64,000 nt of DNA, from contig JANQMR010000033.1 of the NCBI GenBank assembly GCA_028279985.1, positions 183,723 to 247,722 on the forward strand, read 5' to 3'. The DNA comes from Woeseiaceae bacterium (GTDB lineage Bacteria > Pseudomonadota > Gammaproteobacteria > Steroidobacterales > Woeseiaceae). Of the stretch, positions 50,515-60,316 are shown in pieces (position 1 is the stretch's first letter; each line of letters begins with the position of its first letter). The notes under the pieces were generated by a model. It made no database searches, had not been told where the DNA came from, and saw only the letters and a list, made by a program, of their open reading frames with translations. A program made the translations under genes and the position numbers.

Positions 50515-51042
50515 ATGGCGGACAACGAGACAGAAGACCGGAACGAAGACAAGGAAGGCGAGAAAAAGGGCGGCAAGACCAAGCTGATCATCATCGTCGC
50601 CGTCGTGCTGGTCGTACTGGGCGCCGGCGGTTTCTTCGCGGCGCCTGCCATCATGAACACGATCTCGCCGCAGGCCGAAGACGAGGCCGAGGCAGTCGAG
50701 GTCGCGGCGGACACCACCGAGCCGGCGCTGTTCGCACCCCTGCATCCGCCGTTGGTCGTCAATTTCAAGAACGCCTACGGCGAGTCGCATTTCATGCAGT
50801 TCACGCTCGAAGTCATGTCGCGCGACCAGTCCGTGATCGACGAGGTCAAGAATCACGCCGCCGTCATACGTAACAGCCTGATCCTGATGTACGGCAACGT
50901 CGAATACGAAACCGTCGTCACGCGCGAAGGCAAGGAGCAGATGCTCGCCGACGCGCTGGAAGAAATTCGGGACATCGTCGAGACCGAAACGGGCAAGACC
51001 GGTGTCGAAGCGGTGTTTTTCACGAGCCTGGTCATTCAGTAG
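50515..51042 (+). CDS. fliL: Flagellar basal body-associated protein FliL
   Basis: FliL is a single-pass inner-membrane protein that stabilises stators at the motor. From the ATG at 50515 it has 175 residues: a short charged cytoplasmic tail (ETEDRNEDKEGEKKGGKTK), one membrane helix (LIIIVAVVLVVLGAGGFFAA) and a periplasmic stomatin-like domain (LHPPLVVNFKNAYGESHFMQ, VKNHAAVIRNSLILMYG). The ATG has GGAG upstream, and the sigma-54 promoter geometry argues against the upstream ATG at 50494. fliM follows after 6 bp. Confidence 0.92.
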   Translation: MADNETEDRNEDKEGEKKGGKTKLIIIVAVVLVVLGAGGFFAAPAIMNTISPQAEDEAEAVEVAADTTEPALFAPLHPPLVVNFKNAYGESHFMQFTLEVMSRDQSVIDEVKNHAAVIRNSLILMYGNVEYETVVTREGKEQMLADALEEIRDIVETETGKTGVEAVFFTSLVIQ

Positions 51043-51048
51043 CCGCGC

Positions 51049-52023
51049 ATGAACGATAAGGTATTGTCAGACGAAGAAGTCGGCGCGCTCCTGCAGGGCG
51101 TCGAGTCCGGAGAAGTCGAGGTCCATTCGACGGCGGGCCCGCATCTCGCCTCGGTACGGCCGTTCGAGCTGCCGTCCCGTTCGAGGCTCGCCAGCAAGCG
51201 CTATCCGCGCCTGGAACAACTCAACGATCGTCTGGCCGAACGGCTCGCGGATCGCGCCGAACAGGTGCTGCAATGCCAGCTCGGCGTCTCGTGCCGGGAG
51301 ACGCTTTCGTTGAGCCTCGAGTTGCTGCCGGAGCTGAATCGGCAGCCGGTCATCGCCGCGCAGTTTTCCGCCGCACCCTTGCAGGGCCACGGCGCCGTCT
51401 TACTCGAGGCGGAACTCGTCGATCAACTGGTCGAAAGCTACTTCGGCGGCGCCGGCGGCGGCACGGGCGTGAAGTCCGATCGTTTTACTCCTGGCGAAAT
51501 CCGTGTCGGCGAAACCTTCTGCCGGCTGATACTGGCGACATTGAAAGAGGCCTGGCAGCCGCTTCAGGCGATCGACCCGGTGCCGGTGAGAACGGAGTCG
51601 GCCATGGCCCTGCTCGACATCGCCGCAGACAGCGCGACGGTTCTGAAATCCAGCTTCGACGTCTCGTTTGCGGACCGGGATTCCGCCGTCCATTTGATCC
51701 TGCCGCAAGCGATGCTGGCGCCCCATCTGGACCACCTCAAGGGTGTGGACAGAAAAGCGGATCCGGCAAGAGACCGGCTCTGGTCCGAGACCATTCGCAC
51801 CGCGCTGTCGGATATCGGCGTCGGCCTGACCGCAACGGTCGGCGGCGTCGAAATGAGCTTGCGCGAGCTGGTGCGGCTAGAACCCGGGGACGTAATCGGC
51901 ATCGACGACCCCAAGACCGCAACGATTCATGCCCGGGGCGTGCCGCTGATGCAGGCGCGCTTCGGGGTACATGCCGGCTGTAATGCCGTTGAGGCCAGAC
52001 AGTGGCTTCGCACCCGGAAGTAG
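51049..52023 (+). CDS. fliM: Flagellar motor switch protein FliM
   Basis: FliM is the C-ring protein that binds phosphorylated CheY. The 324-residue protein begins with the conserved N-terminal peptide VLSDEEVGALLQGVESGE. That segment differs from the classical CheY-binding LSQDEIDALL by having glutamates but keeps the pattern. The middle CheC-like domain (LEAELVDQLVESYFGGAGGG, GEIRVGETFCRLILATLKEAW) and the C-terminal SpoA domain (VGGVEMSLRELVRLEPGDVIGI) are intact. Confidence 0.93.
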   Translation: MNDKVLSDEEVGALLQGVESGEVEVHSTAGPHLASVRPFELPSRSRLASKRYPRLEQLNDRLAERLADRAEQVLQCQLGVSCRETLSLSLELLPELNRQPVIAAQFSAAPLQGHGAVLLEAELVDQLVESYFGGAGGGTGVKSDRFTPGEIRVGETFCRLILATLKEAWQPLQAIDPVPVRTESAMALLDIAADSATVLKSSFDVSFADRDSAVHLILPQAMLAPHLDHLKGVDRKADPARDRLWSETIRTALSDIGVGLTATVGGVEMSLRELVRLEPGDVIGIDDPKTATIHARGVPLMQARFGVHAGCNAVEARQWLRTRK

Positions 52024-52043
52024 AGCACAGAGGACCAACCGAA

Positions 52044-52460
52044 ATGGCAAGCGAAACACCGGAACCGGCGGCCGACGAACAGGACGCCCCCATCGAACGG
52101 GCCGCGGGCGACAGCGCCGACCCGGCCGCCGAAGTGGAGTATGCGCCCGACGAGCTCGAGCAGAACGTCGCGGCGAATGCCGGGCCGCGGGCGGACTTGA
52201 ATCTGGACCTGGTTCTAGACGTCCCGGTCACCGTGTCCCTGCAGGTGGGTTCGGCGGACATCACGATTCGGGAGTTGGTCGGGCTGGTGGAAGGCTCGGT
52301 CGTGGCGCTCGAGCGCGAATCGACCGAGCCGCTGGACGTCATGGTCAACGGTACGCTGATCGCACACGGCGAGATCGTCGTCGTCGACGGTCACTTCGGC
52401 GTGCGGCTCACCGACGTCGTGAGCCCCGCCGAACGGATCATGAACATCAACCGGCAATGA
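52044..52460 (+). CDS. fliN: Flagellar motor switch protein FliN
   Basis: FliN completes the C ring and contacts FliH. The 138-residue protein has an acidic Ala/Glu-rich N-terminal tail of about 60 residues and a SpoA domain ([49 protein letters not shown]). The ATG at 52044 has AGAGGA upstream. Its TGA overlaps the fliO ATG in ATGA. Confidence 0.93.
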   Translation: MASETPEPAADEQDAPIERAAGDSADPAAEVEYAPDELEQNVAANAGPRADLNLDLVLDVPVTVSLQVGSADITIRELVGLVEGSVVALERESTEPLDVMVNGTLIAHGEIVVVDGHFGVRLTDVVSPAERIMNINRQ

Positions 52461-52957
52461 GCGGGCAACCGACACCGTTTCGGGCGTTCCGCCCGATCCG
52501 CAGGCGCCGGCGGCTTGCCGCGGCGCCGGCCCTTGCCGCCGTTCCATCCGGCGTCTGGGCCGGTGCGGCCGGGCCCGCGATCTCACCGCCGGCTGCGGTT
52601 TCGGCAATCGACATCGTAAACGTCGGCGGCGGTCTGGCAATCGTTCTGCTCTCGGTCGTGGTCATCGCCTGGCTTTACGGCCGGGTTCAGGGATTGCGCG
52701 GCAGCTCGGGCCAGCTCATCAACGTCGTCGCATCCCAGGCGCTGGGTCCGAAGGAGCGCTTGTTGATCGTCGACGTCGCCGGCCAACAGCTTGTGCTCGG
52801 CGTCACCGCGGCGGGGATGCGGACATTGCATGTCCTCGAATCGCCTGTCGTCGAATCGGCGGCTACCGAATTGCCGCTGGCCGCCGATGCCGGGCCGGGC
52901 CCGATGCCGAGCTTCGCTTCCCGGCTGGGCGAAGCCTTGAAAAAGAGAGTCTCGTGA
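52457..52957 (+). CDS. fliO: Flagellar export protein FliO
   Basis: FliO assists assembly of the FliP ring of the export gate. The 166-residue protein has a basic N-terminus ([22 protein letters not shown]), a membrane helix ([20 protein letters not shown], about residues 55-75) and the cytoplasmic FliO domain ([33 protein letters not shown]). A long open frame upstream in the same phase is a shadow of fliMN. The ATG overlaps the fliN stop. Confidence 0.85.
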   Translation: MSGQPTPFRAFRPIRRRRRLAAAPALAAVPSGVWAGAAGPAISPPAAVSAIDIVNVGGGLAIVLLSVVVIAWLYGRVQGLRGSSGQLINVVASQALGPKERLLIVDVAGQQLVLGVTAAGMRTLHVLESPVVESAATELPLAADAGPGPMPSFASRLGEALKKRVS

Positions 52958-53691
52958 TCCGCTTCCTCGTCATCGCGGCCGTGCTGTTCCTGCCGTCGAT
53001 TGCATTCGCGCAGGCCGAACCCGTCGTGCTGAAGCTCGCCGGGGATGCCGCCGGGGGTCAGTCGTACTCGCTGAGTATGCAGATCCTGATCATCATGACC
53101 TTGCTGACGGTGCTGCCGGCCGTCCTGCTTTCGACCAGCGCATTCGTCAGGATCATCATCGTGCTGTCGATCCTGCGGCAGGCGCTCGGCACGGCGCAGA
53201 CGCCGCCGAACCAGGTGCTGTTGGGCGTCGCGCTGCTTCTGACCTTTTTCGTCATGTCTCCGGTCATCAACGAGATCCGGGCCAATGCCGCCGAACCGTA
53301 TGCGGCGGGGGAGTTGACGATGCAGCAGGCGCTCGAGGTCGGATTGCAGCCGCTCAAGACTTTCATGATCAACCAGACCCGGGAAAGCGACTTCAACCTG
53401 TTCGTGGACATCTCCCGTCGCACCGACATCGAGTCGGTCGAGGACGCGCCGATGTCGATCATCATCCCGAGCTTCATCGTCAGCGAGCTGAAGACCGCGT
53501 TCCAGATCGGGTTCCTGATCTTCATCCCGTTCCTGGTCATCGACCTGGTCGTATCCAGCGTCCTGATGTCCATGGGCATGATGATGCTCTCGCCGATGCT
53601 GATCTCGCTTCCGTTCAAGATCATGCTGTTCGTGCTCGTCGACGGCTGGGCGCTGATCATGGGCACGCTTGCCGGCAGCTTTTTCGTATGA
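52954..53691 (+). CDS. fliP: Flagellar export gate protein FliP
   Basis: FliP is a core export-gate subunit in the inner membrane. The 245-residue protein has a cleavable signal peptide (LPSIAFAQ) and family segments [21 protein letters not shown] and [15 protein letters not shown], and ends in helices [23 protein letters not shown]. The GTG start overlaps fliO by 4 bp. Length and motifs are standard. Confidence 0.96.
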   Translation: MIRFLVIAAVLFLPSIAFAQAEPVVLKLAGDAAGGQSYSLSMQILIIMTLLTVLPAVLLSTSAFVRIIIVLSILRQALGTAQTPPNQVLLGVALLLTFFVMSPVINEIRANAAEPYAAGELTMQQALEVGLQPLKTFMINQTRESDFNLFVDISRRTDIESVEDAPMSIIIPSFIVSELKTAFQIGFLIFIPFLVIDLVVSSVLMSMGMMMLSPMLISLPFKIMLFVLVDGWALIMGTLAGSFFV

Positions 53692-53727
53692 ATCTTTTGG
53701 TATGCACGACATGAACGAGGACAGGTA

Positions 53728-53997
53728 ATGACTCCGGAAACGGTAACGACGATAGGCCACCAGGCGATCTGGGTCACGATGCTGCTTTCGGCGCCGCTAC
53801 TGTTGTCGGCGCTCGGCATCGGTCTGATCATCGGCATGTTTCAGGCCGCGACCCAGATCAACGAAATGACCTTGAGCTTCATTCCGAAATTGCTGGTGCT
53901 GGCCCTTGCACTCGGTGTTTCGGGGCCCTGGATGCTGCAGGTGATCACGACTTTCACCCAGCAGCTTTTCGAACAGATTCCGGCGTCGATCGGCTGA
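53728..53997 (+). CDS. fliQ: Flagellar export gate protein FliQ
   Basis: FliQ is a small export-gate subunit. The 89-residue protein has two membrane hairpins (AIWVTMLLSAPLLLSALGIGLIIGMFQAATQI and LLVLALALGVSGPWMLQVIT patterns), with the conserved GMFQAATQINEMTL. It lies 36 bp after fliP and 33 bp before fliR. Confidence 0.95.
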   Translation: MTPETVTTIGHQAIWVTMLLSAPLLLSALGIGLIIGMFQAATQINEMTLSFIPKLLVLALALGVSGPWMLQVITTFTQQLFEQIPASIG

Positions 53998-54030
53998 CGG
54001 CAGGAGGCGGCATGAACGCGAGGCGAATCA

Positions 54031-54801
54031 ATGACGATTACCGCAAGCACGATACTGGAGACGGCAGGCCTTTATTTATGGCCCTTCATGCGAATCGGCG
54101 CACTGCTGATGGTGATGCCCGCAATCGGCGGGAGCTTCGTTCCGGCGCGGGTGCGTATCCTGTTCGCGATGGCGCTGACCCTGGTCATAGCGCCGACCTT
54201 GCCGCCGCCGGCAGTGGATGTGCTGAGCTTGGCCGGTGTCGTGGCGATCGGCCGCGAGCTGCTGATCGGCATGATCATGGGCTTTGTCCTGCAGGTGGTT
54301 TTCGATGCGATCGCGCTGGGTGGACAGCTCATTTCGATGAGCATGGGCCTGGGCTTCGCGGTGTTCGTGGATCAGCAACGCGGCGTGAACATTCCGGTGC
54401 TGGGCCAACTCTTCATGATGTTGGGCCTGCTGCTGTTTTTCGTCGTGGACGGGCATCTGGCGGTGATTCGCCTGCTTGCCGACAGTTTTCGGATCTTGCC
54501 GATGGATGGAACCGGCATCAGCCAGGCGCTGCTGGGCGGCACCTTGCAGTGGGTTGGACAGCTTTTTGTCGTGGCCGTGAAGATCGCGTTGCCGGCGATG
54601 ACCGCATTGGTCATCGTCAACTTGTCGTTCGGCGTGATGAGCCGGGCGGCTCCGACCCTGAACCTGTTCGCCGTGGGATTTCCGGCTGCCATGTTGTCGG
54701 GTTTCGCGGTCATTTTTCTCAGCATGGGCAACCTGCAGGAAAACGTGTCCCAATTGTTGGACGCCGCCTTGGCGCTGCTGCCGGAATTGCTTGAGTCCTG
54801 A
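54031..54801 (+). CDS. fliR: Flagellar export gate protein FliR
   Basis: FliR is the export-gate subunit that closes the FliPQR helix. The 256-residue membrane protein has WPFMRIGALLMVMPAIGGSFVPARVRI near the N-terminus, the conserved VIALGGQLISMSMGLGFAVFVD-like segment around residues 95-110 and about six hydrophobic helices. flhB begins 5 bp downstream. Confidence 0.95.
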   Translation: MTITASTILETAGLYLWPFMRIGALLMVMPAIGGSFVPARVRILFAMALTLVIAPTLPPPAVDVLSLAGVVAIGRELLIGMIMGFVLQVVFDAIALGGQLISMSMGLGFAVFVDQQRGVNIPVLGQLFMMLGLLLFFVVDGHLAVIRLLADSFRILPMDGTGISQALLGGTLQWVGQLFVVAVKIALPAMTALVIVNLSFGVMSRAAPTLNLFAVGFPAAMLSGFAVIFLSMGNLQENVSQLLDAALALLPELLES

Positions 54802-54806
54802 CCGGG

Positions 54807-55934
54807 ATGTCCGACGAAAAACCGCAACAGGATCGCACCGAGCAGCCGACGCCCAAGCGCCTCAAGGAGGCGCGCGAAAAAGGCAACGTCCCCCGCTCGC
54901 GCGAGCTGACGATGACCTGCGTCATGCTGGCCGGCGCATCGGCGCTGTTGTTCATGGCGGCTGGTATCGGCAACACGATCCTCGCGGACATTCGCGGTTC
55001 GCTGTCGGTTGAACGCGATCTGATCTTCGACCCGCGATACCTGCCCGTGGCGTTTTCGACCGTCGCGATCGACGTGCTGAGGAGCCTGCTGCCGCTCGGC
55101 GTGCTGGTTCCGGCGGCGGCGCTGGGCGGGGCGGTATTGATCGGCGGCTGGTCGTTCAGCGCCAGCGGCATGGCTTTCAAAACCTCGCGGCTAAATCCGA
55201 TCAAGGGGCTCGCGAGAATATTCGGCCCCAACGGCCTCAACGAGCTGGTCAAGGCGCTTGCAAAGTTTGCGCTGGTCGCGGCGGCTTCGATCGTCTGGCT
55301 TTGGTACAGCTCGGATACCTTGTTGTCCCTGGGCCGGCAGCCGATCCGCACCGCCGTCATCGATGCGCTCGAGCTCTGCGGTGTTTCCTTGTTGATCGTG
55401 AGCGCCACCTTGATCCTGATCACACTGGTGGACGTGCCGTTCCAACTGTGGAATCACAGGAAGAAACTCAAGATGACCCGCCAGGAGGTCCGTGACGAGC
55501 TCAAGGACACCGAGGGGCGGCCCGAGGTCAAGTCGCGCATCCGAATGCTGCAGCAGCAGATCGCCAACCGGCGTATCGGCGAGGAGGTACCGAAAGCCGA
55601 CGTCGTGATCACCAACCCGACCCATTTCGCCGTCGCGCTGAAGTACACCGAAGGCGCGATGCGGGCGCCCAGGGTCGTCGCCAAGGGCAAGGACCTGATG
55701 GCGTCGAGGATCAGGGACATCGCGAGGGCCGCAGGCGTGCCCTTGTTCAGCGCCCCGCCGCTGGCGCGTGCGCTTTATTCGAGCACCAGGCTCGGGCAGG
55801 AGATTCCGGCCGGCTTGTACAAAGCGGTCGCCCAGGTCCTGGCGTACATCTACCAGCTCCAGAACGTTGCCCGCGGCGCGCCGCGCGTCCCGGAGCCGGA
55901 GTTGCCCCACATCGACGAGAGCCTCTACCGATGA
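54807..55934 (+). CDS. flhB: Flagellar export switch protein FlhB
   Basis: FlhB controls export specificity and is self-cleaved after hook completion. The 375-residue protein has an N-terminal TPKRLKEAREKGNVPRSREL motif, four membrane helices, and the cytoplasmic domain with the autocleavage site NPTH in DVVITNPTHFAVAL at about residue 270. It interacts with the FliK C-terminal domain encoded upstream. Confidence 0.96.
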   Translation: MSDEKPQQDRTEQPTPKRLKEAREKGNVPRSRELTMTCVMLAGASALLFMAAGIGNTILADIRGSLSVERDLIFDPRYLPVAFSTVAIDVLRSLLPLGVLVPAAALGGAVLIGGWSFSASGMAFKTSRLNPIKGLARIFGPNGLNELVKALAKFALVAAASIVWLWYSSDTLLSLGRQPIRTAVIDALELCGVSLLIVSATLILITLVDVPFQLWNHRKKLKMTRQEVRDELKDTEGRPEVKSRIRMLQQQIANRRIGEEVPKADVVITNPTHFAVALKYTEGAMRAPRVVAKGKDLMASRIRDIARAAGVPLFSAPPLARALYSSTRLGQEIPAGLYKAVAQVLAYIYQLQNVARGAPRVPEPELPHIDESLYR

Positions 55935-55946
55935 AGCCGGAACCGG

Positions 55947-58010
55947 GTGAGCACGATGGCTGAGGTCGCCGCAAAAGCCTTCGACGGGCTGGGCAGGGGC
56001 CTGGGCGTGCCGCTGCTGCTGCTCATCATGCTGGCCATGATGATGGTGCCGCTGCCGGCGCTGGCGCTGGACGTGTTGTTCACGTTCAACATCGCCTTGT
56101 CGGTGGCCATTCTGCTGACCGCGATCTACGTCGGCAAACCGCTGGACTTCGGCGTCTTCCCGAGCATTCTCCTGGTCGTCACCTTGCTCAGGCTCGCGCT
56201 CAACATCGCGTCCACCCGGGTCGTGCTCCTGAACGGACATACCGGAACCTCGGCAGCCGGCAAGGTCATCGAAGCCTTCGGCGAGTTTGTCGTCGGCGGA
56301 AACTACGCGGTCGGTTTCGTCGTCTTCGCGATACTGGTGATCATCAACTTCGTGGTTGTCACCAAGGGCGCCGGCCGGGTCTCGGAGGTTACCGCGCGAT
56401 TTACGCTGGATGCGATGCCGGGCAAACAGATGGCGATCGACGCCGATCTGAACGCGGGCATCATCAACGAGAGCGTGGCCCGGGAGAGACGGCAGGAGAT
56501 CCGCGAGGAGGCCGATTTTTACGGATCCATGGACGGCGCCAGCAAGTTCGTTCGCGGCGATGCGATCGCCGCGATTCTGATCCTGTTCATCAACATCATC
56601 GGCGGGCTGATCATCGGCACGGCCCAGCACGACCTGTCGCTGTCCGCCGCCGTCCACAATTACACGCTGCTGACGATCGGCGACGGCCTGGTCGCACAGA
56701 TACCGTCGTTGCTGCTGTCGACCGCGGTCGCGATCATCGTCACGCGCGTGTCGCGGTCGGAGGACATGAGCAAACAGGTCGTCACCCAGGTGTTCAGCGA
56801 TCCGCGGACCCTGGCGGTCACGGCAGCCGTGATGACGATACTCGGCCTGATCCCGGGCATGCCGAATTTCGCGTTTCTGCTGTTGGCTGCGGTCTGCGCC
56901 TATGCAGCGTATCGCAGCGGCCGTAAACCGAAGCCGCCTTCGCAGTCGAGACCGGAGGAGAAGACCGAAGCGCCGCAGTCCCGTGAGCTCGGCTGGCACG
57001 ACGTCGAGCCGCTGGACCAGATCGGACTCGAGGTCGGCTACCGGCTGATTCCGCTGGTGGACCGACAGAAAGCCGGGCCGCTGGTCTCGAGAATCAAGGG
57101 CGTGCGGAAAAAACTCAGCGAGGAGATGGGTTTTCTGGTGCCCGCCGTCCACATCCGCGACAACCTGGAGCTGTCGCCGAACGCCTATCGGATCACGATC
57201 ATGGGTGTGCCCGTCGGCGAGTGCGAGATCTACGTGGACAAGGAACTGGCCATCGATCCCGGCCAGACCTTCGGCGCCTTGAAAGGCATCGAGACCAAAG
57301 ACCCGGCCTACGGCATGCCGGCGTTCTGGATCGATGCGAGCCAGCACGACGAGGCGCAGATGCTCGGCTATACGGTCGTGGACGCGGCGACCGTCATGGC
57401 CACGCATCTCAGCCAACTCGTACAGGACCACGCGCACGACCTGTTCGGTCACGAGGAGACCCAGCAGCTACTCGACCGCCTGGCGGAGTCGGCGCCCAAG
57501 CTGGTCGAAGAGCTGACGCCCAAGACCCTGCCGACGTCGGCGGTTACGCGGGTGCTGCAAAACCTGCTGGAGGAGCGGATACCGGTGCGCAACATACGCC
57601 GTATCGCCGAGACTTTGGCGGAGTACGGCACCCGCAGTCAGGATCCCGACGTTTTGTCGGCTGCCGTCAGGGTCCGGCTCGGCCGCTCGATCGTGCAAAA
57701 CGTAGCGGGCATGCGGCCTGAGCTGCAGGTCATGACGCTCGAGCCCGAACTGGAACGAATCTTGAATGACTCCAGCAAGGACGGTGCGAGCCTGGGCGTG
57801 GAGCCGGGAATCATCACCAGGCTTCAGGAAGCGCTCAAGGACCAGGCCGAGCGCCGGGAGGTCGGCGGCGATCCGGCCGTACTGCTGGTGTCGCCGCAGC
57901 TCAGGCCCTGGCTGGCGAAGATGGCGCGGAACATCAGGAACCTGACGGTACTGGCGTACAACGAGGTTCCGGACGACAAGCGGATCGAAATGGTAGCGAC
58001 GGTTGGATGA
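55947..58010 (+). CDS. flhA: Flagellar export gate protein FlhA
   Basis: FlhA is the large export-gate protein that docks chaperone-substrate complexes. The 687-residue product has eight membrane helices in the first 330 residues (starting VPLLLLIMLAMMMVPLPALA), including the FHIPEP-region equivalent with RFTLDAMPGKQMAIDADLNAG. The cytoplasmic domain follows with DNLELSPNAYRITIMG and NLLEERIPVRNIRRIAETLAEY. The start may be the GTG at 55947 or the ATG at 55956, which has GGTGAG close upstream. Confidence 0.95.
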   Translation: MSTMAEVAAKAFDGLGRGLGVPLLLLIMLAMMMVPLPALALDVLFTFNIALSVAILLTAIYVGKPLDFGVFPSILLVVTLLRLALNIASTRVVLLNGHTGTSAAGKVIEAFGEFVVGGNYAVGFVVFAILVIINFVVVTKGAGRVSEVTARFTLDAMPGKQMAIDADLNAGIINESVARERRQEIREEADFYGSMDGASKFVRGDAIAAILILFINIIGGLIIGTAQHDLSLSAAVHNYTLLTIGDGLVAQIPSLLLSTAVAIIVTRVSRSEDMSKQVVTQVFSDPRTLAVTAAVMTILGLIPGMPNFAFLLLAAVCAYAAYRSGRKPKPPSQSRPEEKTEAPQSRELGWHDVEPLDQIGLEVGYRLIPLVDRQKAGPLVSRIKGVRKKLSEEMGFLVPAVHIRDNLELSPNAYRITIMGVPVGECEIYVDKELAIDPGQTFGALKGIETKDPAYGMPAFWIDASQHDEAQMLGYTVVDAATVMATHLSQLVQDHAHDLFGHEETQQLLDRLAESAPKLVEELTPKTLPTSAVTRVLQNLLEERIPVRNIRRIAETLAEYGTRSQDPDVLSAAVRVRLGRSIVQNVAGMRPELQVMTLEPELERILNDSSKDGASLGVEPGIITRLQEALKDQAERREVGGDPAVLLVSPQLRPWLAKMARNIRNLTVLAYNEVPDDKRIEMVATVG

Positions 58011-58062
58011 AGACGAATAGGACAAATAGGACCAATAACAAAGCCTTAGCGAGGAAACAGCG

Positions 58063-59451
58063 GTGAAGATCAAGAGATTTGTCGATACCGACATGCGGCA
58101 GGTGCTGCGGCAGGTCAGGGAAGAGCAGGGTCCGGACGCGGTCATACTGTCCAATCGCCGGGTCGACGGCGGTATCGAAGTCATATCCGCGGTCGACTAC
58201 GACGAGGCGCTGATTCAGCAGGCATTACGATCGCCCGTGGCCGGGGATGATCGACAGACCGACATCGCGCCGGAACCGGCCGCCAGGCCATGGTCTTCCG
58301 GCGGCGTCGGCCGCAAGCTCAAGAACGCGAAGGATACGGTGAAGCTGGTATCCGCAAGCCTGCGCCAGACCGGCAGCGGGTCGGCGGACGGGCCTGCCGT
58401 CGAGGAAGTCGGGGTGGCCGAAGCAGCGGAGCAACCGGGTTCGTCTTTGAAATCGTTGCGGTCGCATATCTCCGGCCACATCTCCGGGGACATGCCCGGG
58501 CATATCTCTGAGCATGTCGCCGAGCAGATCACAGAGCAGATCAGCGACATGCGCGGCATGCTCGAGACACAGCTCTCCAGCCTGTCCTGGCAACACCTGT
58601 CCGGCCGGAATCCGGGCCGGGCACAGATCCTGAGAAACCTGACCCGCATCGGTATCGCGCCGGATGTCGCGAACATCATCGCCGACAGGCTGGAGCCGCT
58701 GACGGACGCCAAAGACTACTGGCGCAAACCCTTGCAGATGCTTGCCCATACGATACCCGTGGCCGAAACCGATCTTCTGGGCATCGGCGGCGTGGCCGCG
58801 CTGATCGGCCCGACGGGTGTCGGCAAGACGACGACGATCGCCAAGATCGCGACCCGCTACGCCATGCAATACGGCGCCGGTGAAGTGGCCCTGGTGTCGG
58901 CGGACTCGCACCGTATCGGTGCCCAGGAACACCTGTCGACGTTCGCGGGCATTCTCGGCATCAAGGTGCATGCCGCGGAGGATTCGACAGGACTGGCCCG
59001 AATTCTCGATCGCCTGCGGGACAAGAAGCTGGTGCTGATCGACACCGAGGGCACCAGTCAGCGCGACCGCGATCTCGCCGCGCGCCTGGCCGCCTACGGC
59101 TGTAACGAGCACCGCGTGCACTACTACCTGACCTTGTCGGCGACCTGCCAGGAGGCGGTGATCGACGAGACCGTTCGCGTGTTCAGTTGCGTGCCGCTGG
59201 CCGGCGCGATCGTCACCAAGATCGACGAAGCCGCGCAACTCGGCTGTGTGCTGAGCGGCTTGATCCGGCACGACCTGCCGGCTGCGCTGCTCTCCGACGG
59301 GCAACGGGTCCCCGACGATCTGCATCCGGCGGCCCGCAAGCGCTTGTGGCTGGTCAACCAGGCCGTGGAGTGTATGCGTGCAAGCGCCGTGCGGGTGGAC
59401 GAAGTGATGATGGTCGAACGATTCGGCATGGCAGGTGGCGCACATGCTTGA
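58063..59451 (+). CDS. flhF: Flagellar positioning SRP-GTPase FlhF
   Basis: FlhF is an SRP-family GTPase that places the flagellum at the pole. The 462-residue protein has the FlhF B-domain start (MKIKRFVDTDMRQVLRQVREEQGPDAVILSNRR pattern). A variable linker carries a tetrapeptide repeat (SGHISGDMPGHISEH) near residues 130-160. The NG domain has GPTGVGKTTTIAKIA (G1), DTEGTSQRD (G3; the usual alanine after Asp-Thr is Glu) and TKIDEA (G4). The GTG start has GAGGA upstream. Presence of flhF and flhG supports polar flagellation. Confidence 0.93.
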   Translation: MKIKRFVDTDMRQVLRQVREEQGPDAVILSNRRVDGGIEVISAVDYDEALIQQALRSPVAGDDRQTDIAPEPAARPWSSGGVGRKLKNAKDTVKLVSASLRQTGSGSADGPAVEEVGVAEAAEQPGSSLKSLRSHISGHISGDMPGHISEHVAEQITEQISDMRGMLETQLSSLSWQHLSGRNPGRAQILRNLTRIGIAPDVANIIADRLEPLTDAKDYWRKPLQMLAHTIPVAETDLLGIGGVAALIGPTGVGKTTTIAKIATRYAMQYGAGEVALVSADSHRIGAQEHLSTFAGILGIKVHAAEDSTGLARILDRLRDKKLVLIDTEGTSQRDRDLAARLAAYGCNEHRVHYYLTLSATCQEAVIDETVRVFSCVPLAGAIVTKIDEAAQLGCVLSGLIRHDLPAALLSDGQRVPDDLHPAARKRLWLVNQAVECMRASAVRVDEVMMVERFGMAGGAHA

Positions 59452-60316
59452 CCGACAAACAGCGCAGGTCGAGCGGGCGATGCTGCCCAAGGATACGCGC
59501 GTGGTCGCCGTGACCAGCGGCAAGGGCGGGGTCGGTAAAACGAACATTGCCGCGAATCTCGCCATTGCGCATGCCGCGGACGGCCGGGACGTGATGTTGC
59601 TGGACGCCGATCTCGGACTCGCCAACGTGGACGTGCTGCTCGGACTGCAGCCGCGCTTCAACCTGTCGCACGTCATCGGTGGCGAAGCCGACATCGACTG
59701 CACCGTCGTGCACGGGCCCTGCGGCGTCAGGGTCGTGCCGGCCACGTCGGGACAGACCTCGATGCTGGACCTGCCGGCCCGGTCGCAGGCGGCGATCATT
59801 CAGGCATTCGCCGAGGTTTCCCAGCAACCGGACATCCTGATCGTCGATACCGCCGCCGGCCTGTCCGACAATGTCGCGCGATTCACGCAGGCGGCGCAAC
59901 ACGCGATCGTCGTCGTTTGCGACGAACCCTCGTCGATTACCGACGCGTACGCGCTGATCAAGGTCTTCAGCCGCGAGTACGGCTTGTCCCATTTCCACGT
60001 CGTCACGAACATGACTCGCGATGCGGCGGACGGGCGGCAGCTCTATCTCAAACTGCATCGGGTCGCCGACCAGTTCCTGGACGTCGTGCTCAGACACATC
60101 GGCAACGTGCCCCAGGACGGTTACCTGAAGCGCGCCGTGCAGGAACAACGCGCCGTCGTCGACGCCTATCCCAATAGCTGGTCCGCCAAGGCGTTTCGGC
60201 AACTGGCGAGCGCTACCGGCCGCCTGCCGACGGCCGCCGGCGCTTCCGGCGGCGTCGAGTTCTTTCTGGAGCGTGTCCTGGCCAATCGCGCCGACGCGTC
60301 GGGTGAGACGCAATGA
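59444..60316 (+). CDS. flhG: Flagellar number regulator FlhG/FleN (MinD-like ATPase)
   Basis: FlhG (FleN) is a MinD-type ATPase that limits flagellar number and antagonises FlhF. The 290-residue protein has the deviant Walker A SGKGGVGKTNIAANLA, DADLGLANVDVLLGL and LIVDTAAGLSDNV. The ATG at 59444 is favoured because AGGTGG lies five bases upstream; a GTG at 59435 is the alternative. It overlaps flhF by 8 bp and fliA by 4 bp. Confidence 0.94.
   Translation: MLDRQTAQVERAMLPKDTRVVAVTSGKGGVGKTNIAANLAIAHAADGRDVMLLDADLGLANVDVLLGLQPRFNLSHVIGGEADIDCTVVHGPCGVRVVPATSGQTSMLDLPARSQAAIIQAFAEVSQQPDILIVDTAAGLSDNVARFTQAAQHAIVVVCDEPSSITDAYALIKVFSREYGLSHFHVVTNMTRDAADGRQLYLKLHRVADQFLDVVLRHIGNVPQDGYLKRAVQEQRAVVDAYPNSWSAKAFRQLASATGRLPTAAGASGGVEFFLERVLANRADASGETQ

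Noticed and set aside
55191..57452. A 753-codon open frame antisense to flhB/flhA
   Set aside because: It mirrors the codon pattern of clear flhB and flhA genes on the plus strand. Its product is rich in His, Asp, Arg and Gln without any domain, as expected from antisense frames in GC-rich DNA.
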